Positions 58,416-64,000 of a stretch of DNA of 64,000 bases are shown here, piece after piece. Source of the DNA: Oceanobacillus luteolus (lineage in GTDB: Bacteria > Bacillota > Bacilli > Bacillales > Amphibacillaceae); contig NZ_JAMBON010000003.1 of assembly GCF_023715655.1 (NCBI RefSeq), forward strand, positions 62,001 through 126,000, written 5' to 3'. The notes under the pieces are model-generated. The model worked only from the letters and a program-made list of their open reading frames with translations. It was not told the DNA's origin and ran no database searches. A program made the translations under genes and the position numbers. How positions within the stretch are numbered: position 1 is the stretch's first letter; each line of letters begins with the position of its first letter.

Positions 58416-60554
58416 ATGAAATGTCAACATTGTGGTGAAAATAATGCGACCATTAATGCAGCAGTACATGTAAATGGTCAGCGGATGGAAATGCATCTTT
58501 GTAACTCCTGTTTAAATGAAATACAAAATAATATGATGAATCATGCGAATGATTTCTTTTCTAACTTTAATCAAGGATCAACTCCTTTTGAAAATAATCA
58601 ATTCTTCCAACAAGGAGGCTCTGGCCGCCAAGCTGGAACCCGTACGAAGCAACGTGCAAACAAAGGCAAGGGATTGCTTGACCAATTAGGAAAGAACTTA
58701 ACAGATTCTGCTCGAGCAGGAGAAATCGATCCGATTATTGGACGAGATCAAGAAATTAAAAGAGTAATTGAAACATTAAATAGAAGAAGTAAAAATAACC
58801 CAGTACTCATTGGGGAACCTGGTGTAGGTAAAACTGCAATCGCAGAAGGATTGGCACTTAAAATTGTCGAAGGTTCTGTACCATCAAAATTGCTTTCTAA
58901 AGAAGTGTATTTACTGGATGTAGCATCGTTAGTTGCTAACACAGGAATCCGAGGTCAGTTCGAGGAACGTATGAAAAAGCTGATCGCAGAGCTTCAGGAA
59001 AGAAAAGATGTCATCCTATTCATTGATGAGATCCATTTAATTGTCGGTGCTGGATCTACAGAAGGTTCTCAGATGGATGCAGGAAATATTTTAAAACCTG
59101 CACTTGCACGTGGTGAATTGCAATTGATCGGTGCTACGACTTTAAAAGAATATCGACAAATTGAAAAAGACCCAGCATTGGAACGCCGTCTACAACCAAT
59201 TACTGTGAAAGAGCCGACAATTGAGCATACAATTGAGATTTTAAACGGTATTAAAGATCGCTACGAGCAATTCCATGAAGTGAACTATTCGGATGAAGTG
59301 GTTGAGTCGTTTGTAACATTATCAAATCGTTATATCCAAGATCGCTTCTTGCCTGATAAGGCGATAGACTTGATGGATGAGGTAGGATCACGCCTTAACT
59401 TGAAGAATTCACAACAAGATTCAACATCGCTTAAGAATCGACTAGATGAGATTGTGAAAGAAAAGCAGGAAGCTGCTGAACGTGAAGATTATGAACTTGC
59501 AGCAAATCTTCGTTACCAAGAAATTCAACTGCAAAAACAATTGGAAAAAGCGGATGACAGTGAAAAAGTGACGGATGTCTCTGTTCATGATGTTGAATTG
59601 ATTGTTGAAGAAAAAACTGGTATTCCAGTAACGAAAATGCAAGCTGAAGAACAAAAACAAATGAAGAACTTAGCCGAAAACTTACGCGGTAAAGTTATTG
59701 GACAAGATGAAGCCGTTGATAAAGTTGCAAAAGCAATCCGCCGTAGCCGTGCAGGATTGAAGTCAAAAGAACGACCAATCGGTTCTTTCTTATTCGTCGG
59801 TCCAACTGGAGTTGGTAAAACGGAACTGACTAAAGTACTTGCAGAAGAATTATTCGGTAAACGTGATGCATATGTACGCCTCGATATGAGTGAATATATG
59901 GAGAAACATTCTGTATCTAAAATTATTGGTTCTCCTCCGGGATATGTTGGTCATGAAGAGGCTGGCCAATTAACCGAGAAAATACGCCGAAACCCATACT
60001 CCATCATCTTATTGGATGAAATTGAAAAAGCTCATCCTGATGTACAGAACATGTTCCTGCAAATTATGGAAGACGGTCATTTGACCGACTCACAGGGAAG
60101 AACAGTAAGCTTTAAAGAGTCTGTCATCATTATGACAAGTAACGCAGGAACGGGTACGAAGCGTGTGAATGTCGGTTTCAGTCAAACCCATGATGCTGTT
60201 TCAACACTAGAGAATTTAAGTGACTATTTCAAACCAGAGTTCTTAAACCGCTTTGATGCCATTGTAGAATTTAATGAGTTATCAAAAGAAAATCTATTGA
60301 CTATCGTAGACTTGATGCTTAATGAACTACAAGAAGCTATCGAAGAAAATGATATTGAAATCATGATCACAGACGCTGCTAAACAACGACTAGTTGACCT
60401 TGGATATGATCCGCGCTTTGGTGCAAGACCATTACGCCGGGTAATCCAAGATAAAATCGAGGACCAGCTCACAGATCTAATTCTTGAGTCAGACTCTGTT
60501 GAGAAAGTCCAAGTAGACGTCGAAGAAGAAGAGATTGTTGTTAAACAAGTTTAA
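58416..60554 (+). CDS. clpE: ATP-dependent Clp protease ATP-binding subunit ClpE
   Basis: A 712-aa HSP100 unfoldase that feeds proteins to ClpP. It has the N-terminal zinc finger unique to ClpE ([15 protein letters not shown]), AAA domain 1 with GEPGVGKT and [15 protein letters not shown], a UvrB/C-like coiled-coil linker (about 335-375, [19 protein letters not shown]), and AAA domain 2 with [10 protein letters not shown] and [10 protein letters not shown]. The C-terminal D2-small domain ends [25 protein letters not shown] lies upstream. CtsR boxes over the promoter indicate heat and protein-stress induction. Confidence 0.95.
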   Translation: MKCQHCGENNATINAAVHVNGQRMEMHLCNSCLNEIQNNMMNHANDFFSNFNQGSTPFENNQFFQQGGSGRQAGTRTKQRANKGKGLLDQLGKNLTDSARAGEIDPIIGRDQEIKRVIETLNRRSKNNPVLIGEPGVGKTAIAEGLALKIVEGSVPSKLLSKEVYLLDVASLVANTGIRGQFEERMKKLIAELQERKDVILFIDEIHLIVGAGSTEGSQMDAGNILKPALARGELQLIGATTLKEYRQIEKDPALERRLQPITVKEPTIEHTIEILNGIKDRYEQFHEVNYSDEVVESFVTLSNRYIQDRFLPDKAIDLMDEVGSRLNLKNSQQDSTSLKNRLDEIVKEKQEAAEREDYELAANLRYQEIQLQKQLEKADDSEKVTDVSVHDVELIVEEKTGIPVTKMQAEEQKQMKNLAENLRGKVIGQDEAVDKVAKAIRRSRAGLKSKERPIGSFLFVGPTGVGKTELTKVLAEELFGKRDAYVRLDMSEYMEKHSVSKIIGSPPGYVGHEEAGQLTEKIRRNPYSIILLDEIEKAHPDVQNMFLQIMEDGHLTDSQGRTVSFKESVIIMTSNAGTGTKRVNVGFSQTHDAVSTLENLSDYFKPEFLNRFDAIVEFNELSKENLLTIVDLMLNELQEAIEENDIEIMITDAAKQRLVDLGYDPRFGARPLRRVIQDKIEDQLTDLILESDSVEKVQVDVEEEEIVVKQV

Positions 60555-60559
60555 ATCAT

Positions 60560-60593
60560 AAACCGTCTGCAATATTGCAGACGGTTTTTTTTA
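60560..60593 (+). terminator. Terminator of clpE
   Basis: AACCGTCTGCAAT and ATTGCAGACGGTT are perfectly complementary and are followed by eight T. Confidence 0.92.
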
Positions 60594-60684
60594 TGTTCAT
60601 AAGCTTAGTTTTTTCGTACAAAATATAAAGAGTGAAACTAAAACGTGCTTTGACTGCCTAAATGAATTGGGTTCTTTCATCATT

Positions 60685-60996
60685 GGTCACTCATCGGTGC
60701 TCTAACCGCCCGAATGTAATGATTTCCCTGCTCTTCGGTCACTCATCGGTGCTCTAACTGCCCGAATGTGATGAATTCCCTGCTCTTCGGCCACTCATCG
60801 GTGCTCTAACCGCCCGAATGTGATGATTTCCCTGCTCTTCAGTCACTCATCTAGGCTCTAACCGCCCGAATGTGATGAATTCCCTGCTCTTCGGTCACTC
60901 ATCGGTGCTCTAACCGCCCGAATGTGATGATTTCCCTGCTCTTCAGTCACTCATTGGTGCTCTAACCGCCCGAATGTAACGAACTACTTCCTTCTC
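60685..60996. repeat. Six tandem 52-bp repeats in the clpE downstream region
   Basis: Six contiguous units begin at 60685, 60737, 60789, 60841, 60893 and 60945, each 52 bases, with a core GCTCTAACCGCCCGAATGTG. A degenerate partial copy follows at 60997. Units 2 and 4 read GATGAATTCCC where units 1, 3 and 5 read ATGATTTCCC, so the array has a 104-bp higher-order period. Each unit can fold (CGGT..ACCG inside TCAC..GTGA). The unit length is not divisible by three and no coding frame spans the array. The 500-bp gap between clpE and the next gene otherwise holds only the clpE terminator. Confidence 0.9.
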
Positions 60997-61105
60997 GGTC
61001 GGTCATCAGTACGATGAAGACCTATATAAGTCCTGCTTCATCATTTTCGGTTGGTAAATGATAATCAATCATGTACATAAATACATCAAACAAAGGGTGT
61101 AACGT

Positions 61106-61972
61106 ATGAAGAAGTTAATTCAGCTACTCATAATCATTTTAATCGTCATTCCGCACGTCACCTATACTTCAGCCAGTTCTCCCATGCGTGTCCACTTTAT
61201 CGACGTTGGCCAGGGGGATAGTATGTTGATTGAAACACCTGAAGATAAGACGATTTTAATTGATGGGGGAGAGCCGAAAGAGGGGAAGCGGCTTGTAAAG
61301 TATCTAAAAAAACATGGTATAAAAACAATTGATTTGATGATAGCGACCCACCCGGATTTCGATCATATTGGTGGACTTATTGAAGTAATGAAGCATTTCC
61401 CTGTAAGTAAAGTATTGGAAAATGGAGAAATACGTCCAACTAATACGTATGCAAAGTATCGTTTGCAACTCTTTAAAGATGATATTCCAATCAAAATCGC
61501 GAAAGAGAACGAGAAAATCTCTGTAGAAGAAGAGGTCGAGCTTCATGTCCTTCATGCAGCTCAGAAGAATGCAGAGAATCCAAATGAATCGGCAATTGTC
61601 TTAAAGCTGACATATCATTCAATAGATTTCTTATTAATGAGTGATGTTGGTGCTGAGCAGGAGAAGGTGATTGCTGATAAATATAGTATTGAATCAGAAG
61701 TTTTAAAAGTAGCCCATCACGGATCAAGCTCCAGCAGCACGCTAGATTTTTTGAAACAGGCCAACCCTGAAGTTTCGATTATTACCTACAGTGTTGTAAA
61801 TGATTATGGTCATCCTGTAAAACGCGTCATCAACAATTTATTAAAACTGGAGAGTCAAATTTTTTCTACTGCAGCCTATGGCAATATTATCGTGGAAACG
61901 GATGGAAATGATTATATTGTAGTTCCAGATATGCAACCGGTGGAAAGGCTCATTGAGCGATTAAATAAATAG
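61106..61972 (+). CDS. Secreted metallo-beta-lactamase-fold hydrolase (ComEC C-terminal domain-like)
   Basis: A 288-aa exported MBL-fold protein. Signal peptide (LIQLLIIILIVIPHVTYTSA) then the ComEC/Rec2-like hydrolase: MRVHFIDVGQGDSMLIETP, ILIDGG, the metal site THPDFDHIGGL (H-x-D-x-D-H), MSDVGAEQE, VLKVAHHGSSSS and YSVVNDYGHPVKRVI. In ComEC this domain degrades DNA; separate secreted copies are common in Firmicutes and may be nucleases or phosphodiesterases. A ribosome site, AAAGGGTG, precedes the ATG. It is monocistronic. Confidence 0.87.
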   Translation: MKKLIQLLIIILIVIPHVTYTSASSPMRVHFIDVGQGDSMLIETPEDKTILIDGGEPKEGKRLVKYLKKHGIKTIDLMIATHPDFDHIGGLIEVMKHFPVSKVLENGEIRPTNTYAKYRLQLFKDDIPIKIAKENEKISVEEEVELHVLHAAQKNAENPNESAIVLKLTYHSIDFLLMSDVGAEQEKVIADKYSIESEVLKVAHHGSSSSSTLDFLKQANPEVSIITYSVVNDYGHPVKRVINNLLKLESQIFSTAAYGNIIVETDGNDYIVVPDMQPVERLIERLNK

Positions 61973-61979
61973 AAATAAT

Positions 61980-62011
61980 AGAAGTCAGCGGACAGCTGGC
62001 TTTTTTTACTT
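61980..62011 (+). terminator. Terminator of the metallo-hydrolase gene
   Basis: AGTCAGC and GCTGGCT form a short stem followed by seven T. Confidence 0.75.
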
Positions 62012-62057
62012 TTTCATTTGAATTCTAAAAATATAAACAAAAATATTCAGAAAACTA

Positions 62058-62107
62058 TTGACAAAAATTCGTTTCAGTTATATGGTTAATTACATAAGTA
62101 ACTAACC
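62058..62107 (+). promoter_or_regulatory. Promoter and GntR operator of the second YtrABC-like operon
   Basis: TTGACA (62058-62063), 17 bases, TATGGT (62081-62086). GGTTAATTAC-ATAA-GTAACTAACC (62084-62107) is an inverted repeat with 9 of 10 matched positions starting in the -10. Repression by the GntR protein encoded next is likely. The half-site differs from that of the first operon (TACAC), so each repressor probably has its own target. Confidence 0.7.
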
Positions 62108-62128
62108 AATGAACGCAGGAGGTTGCAG

Positions 62129-62494
62129 ATGAAAATTAAATTAGACGACACCAAACCGATCTTCCTCCAAATCAAAGAAATGCTTGAGGATTCAATTATT
62201 AGCAATACATTGAAGGAAGGAGATAGGGTGCCTTCAACAAATGAATTAGCAGCACATTATAAAATCAATCCGGCAACTGCTGCGAAGGGAATAAATGAAT
62301 TGGTGGCAGAAGAAATTTTATATAAAAGAAGGGGTGTAGGAATGTTCGTTGCAGAGAATGCACGGAATATACTATTGGAGAAACATCAAGCCAATTTTTA
62401 CGAGGAATATATCCGGCCACTGAAGCAAGCCGCACAGAAGCTGGATATCGATAAAGATGAATTATTGAAAATGTTACAACGGGAGGATAGCTGA
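62129..62494 (+). CDS. GntR-family repressor (YtrA-like), second operon
   Basis: A 121-aa YtrA-type GntR regulator: PIFLQIKEMLEDSIISNTLK, EGDRVPSTNELAAHYKINPA and TAAKGINELVAEEILYKRRG form the winged HTH. It is clearly paralogous to 28664-29041. AGGAGG (62117-62122) lies 6 bases before ATG 62129; the TTG at 62123 is too close. It shares one base with the ATPase start. It should control its own operon through the palindrome upstream. Confidence 0.9.
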   Translation: MKIKLDDTKPIFLQIKEMLEDSIISNTLKEGDRVPSTNELAAHYKINPATAAKGINELVAEEILYKRRGVGMFVAENARNILLEKHQANFYEEYIRPLKQAAQKLDIDKDELLKMLQREDS

Positions 62495-63351
62495 TGAAAA
62501 TTGAAGTGAAAGAGTTAACGAAACGATATGGGGAAAAAGAAGCCTTGTCAAATCTTTCATTCACCTTAAATGAACCGAAAATTTATGGCTTATTGGGCAG
62601 AAATGGTGCAGGTAAAACAACTTTTATGGAAATATTAGCTGGACAAATTACGGCTACGAAGGGTGAGGTTCTAATCGATGGTGTCCGTCCGTTTGATAAT
62701 CAACGGTTGATTGAATCCATTTGCCTTATCAAAGAGGGGAATAACTTCAAGAAGGATCTGAAAATCAAACACGTATTAAAAATCTATTCCTATTTTTATC
62801 CCACTTGGGATCAGGAACTTGCGGATAAATTAATTGATGAATATGGACTTGATAGGAATGCAAAAATAAAAACACTATCTAAAGGGATGGAATCTGCACT
62901 TGGAATCTCGGTCGGTTTGGCTAGTAAAGCACCTATCACTATTTTTGATGAACCGTATATTGGTCTGGATGCACCTTCACGTAAGAAATTCTATGAAATA
63001 TTGCTTGAGGAGTTTCAGAATGAAAAACGAACAATTATCTTTTCTACGCATTTGATAGATGAAGTCAGTCTGTTGTTTGAGGAAGTGTTGATTATCCGGG
63101 AAGGGAAACTCGTTCTTCAGGAGGAGACGGATTCTCTAAGGCAAAGCATTATTTCTGTTTCAGGGCCTGTGGATGCAGTAAAGACGTATATTGAAAATAA
63201 AGAAACACTTGAGATAAAACAATTGGCGGGAATGATGAATGCTTATGTTTACGGAGAGAAGGAAGAGGCATTAGAGTATGGATTAGATGTAGAAGGTGTG
63301 CCGATACAGGAGTTAATGATCCATTTGACGGAAAGAAAGCGGGGGGCATAA
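62494..63351 (+). CDS. ABC transporter ATP-binding protein (YtrB-like), second operon
   Basis: A 285-aa ATPase. Walker A GRNGAGKTT, signature LSKGMESAL (diverged, Met-Glu after Gly), Walker B PITIFDEPYIGLD and switch STHLIDEVSLLFEEVLII. It keeps the NEPKIYGLLGRNGAGKT block of the ATPase at 27798. GGGAGGATAG lies upstream. It should energise the partial permease that follows by 1 base. Confidence 0.88.
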   Translation: MKIEVKELTKRYGEKEALSNLSFTLNEPKIYGLLGRNGAGKTTFMEILAGQITATKGEVLIDGVRPFDNQRLIESICLIKEGNNFKKDLKIKHVLKIYSYFYPTWDQELADKLIDEYGLDRNAKIKTLSKGMESALGISVGLASKAPITIFDEPYIGLDAPSRKKFYEILLEEFQNEKRTIIFSTHLIDEVSLLFEEVLIIREGKLVLQEETDSLRQSIISVSGPVDAVKTYIENKETLEIKQLAGMMNAYVYGEKEEALEYGLDVEGVPIQELMIHLTERKRGA

Positions 63352-63352
63352 A

Positions 63353-64000
63353 ATGACGAGACAAGTGAAGGGATTGCTATTCTTTTTCTTATCTGACCTA
63401 AGACATTCGTTTACAATTTTTTGGTCGATTCTTCTGATTGCTTTAGCTCTTTCATTGGGGATAGCGTATTTACTGTTGGATGTGCAGGATGGTGTGTTCT
63501 TTTTTGGATTTCCTTTTGCAACATACATTAATGTCGGGATAGTCGGCTTTCTAATCGTGAAGGATTATATTCCTTTTTCGTTGAAGCTGGGAGCAGTCCG
63601 GAAAAATATTTTTGCTGCAGCTGGTGTATTATTTGTTTTGTATGGATTTATCATGGCCATGATTTCTAGTACCCTTCATTTCATCATTAATCTGATTATA
63701 GAAGCAGTTGGATTGCATTCATTCATGTTTTTGCATCCAGCACAATTAATTGGAAGTGATACATGGCTGACAAGAATTGCCGTAGATACGGTAATGATGT
63801 TTGGTGTTTTTGCTCTATTCTTTCTATTGGCCCTGTTGTTTTACCGTGGTGGCCTAATTATTGGTGGCAGTGTTGTCGGACTGATTGGCGTCACTTTACT
63901 ATTTGGTATCGCGCAAGGATGGCTGTTTGAATTCTTTCTCAACTTGTACCACACCATTGATTATGTTTTCTTCGCTCAGGTATTTGGTATCAGTATACTG
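63353..64000 (+). CDS. ABC transporter permease of second YtrABC-like operon (3' end outside window)
   Basis: The frame opens at ATG 63353, one base after the ATPase stop, with GGGGGG 5-10 bases upstream, and stays open to the window end (216 codons visible). The product begins MTRQVKGLLFFFLSDLRHSF and has about five hydrophobic segments (FWSILLIALALSLGIAYLLL-like, INVGIVGFLIVKDYI, AAAGVLFVLYGFIMAMISST, TVMMFGVFALFFLLALLFYR, GGSVVGLIGVTLLFGIAQG). The KDYIPFSLKLGAVRKNIFAA segment parallels GITRKNYFYGNIIAS of the permease at 27041. Confidence 0.8.
   Translation, partial: MTRQVKGLLFFFLSDLRHSFTIFWSILLIALALSLGIAYLLLDVQDGVFFFGFPFATYINVGIVGFLIVKDYIPFSLKLGAVRKNIFAAAGVLFVLYGFIMAMISSTLHFIINLIIEAVGLHSFMFLHPAQLIGSDTWLTRIAVDTVMMFGVFALFFLLALLFYRGGLIIGGSVVGLIGVTLLFGIAQGWLFEFFLNLYHTIDYVFFAQVFGISIL

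Noticed and set aside
60685..60996. CRISPR array
   Set aside because: The 52-bp units are directly adjacent with no unique spacers, and no cas genes are nearby.

Overview
The window is AT-rich chromosomal DNA of a spore-forming Bacillaceae bacterium. Gene content points to a Virgibacillus/Oceanobacillus-type member: CotF-type coat proteins, YndM and PdaA (sporulation); HemAT, MreBH, ClpE with CtsR boxes, YfmR, YuiF, YfkD and MbcS (Bacillus-type core genes); Shine-Dalgarno sites close to AGGAGG with frequent TTG/GTG starts. No rRNA, tRNA, phage or CRISPR locus was found. The only complete mobile element is one IS1182-type insertion sequence.

Layout. 1-5.6 kb: end of a luciferase-like monooxygenase, a NUDIX hydrolase, a SigB-type stress protein (YsnF-like), and an ABC exporter divergent from its TetR regulator. 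5.7-8.2 kb: a tight ribA-ribD-HAD phosphatase operon with no other riboflavin genes. 8.3-18 kb: the oxygen sensor HemAT, then a LytS/LytR-type two-component system between two paralogous DUF485 plus sodium:solute symporter pairs. The second pair carries three 21-bp-spaced LytTR-type repeats and a CcpA cre site, and is followed by an ATP-sulfurylase-like protein with an altered substrate motif. 18-25 kb: a frameshifted catalase, an amidase with a small GatC/AtzG-like partner, an orphan S14 gene, an alcohol dehydrogenase and two divergent split-CotF pairs. 25-34 kb: a MATE transporter behind an attenuator-like leader, a YtrABC-like operon, class I aldolase, a SLAP protein, small proteins and the ABC-F protein YfmR.

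34-43 kb: an oligopeptide/nickel-type ABC importer with both ATPases fused, a HAD phosphatase, and a lysine catabolic pair (semialdehyde dehydrogenase plus lysine 6-dehydrogenase) with a cre site over the promoter. 43-54 kb: mreBH, a secreted CAP protein, a structured intergenic repeat, glutaminase glsA, an SRAP protein, a lipoprotein, an AlsT-type symporter, YtxH- and YihY-like proteins, yfkD, yuiF behind a 32-bp palindrome, and pdaA. 54.7-56.3 kb: the IS, inserted in the pdaA terminator with a 20-bp duplication of the whole stem-loop. 56.3-64 kb: mbcS with a FapR-type operator, an unlisted 59-aa protein, clpE, six tandem 52-bp intergenic repeats, a secreted ComEC-like metallo-hydrolase, and a second YtrABC-like operon running off the end.

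Recurring themes are carbon and energy regulation (two cre sites, LytTR, FapR), stress response (SigB, CtsR and SigI-like promoters) and envelope/spore biology. The best candidates for something undescribed are the ATP-sulfurylase-like enzyme linked to the LytTR-controlled symporter, the three-gene riboflavin-like operon, the MATE leader RNA and the 52-bp tandem repeat.
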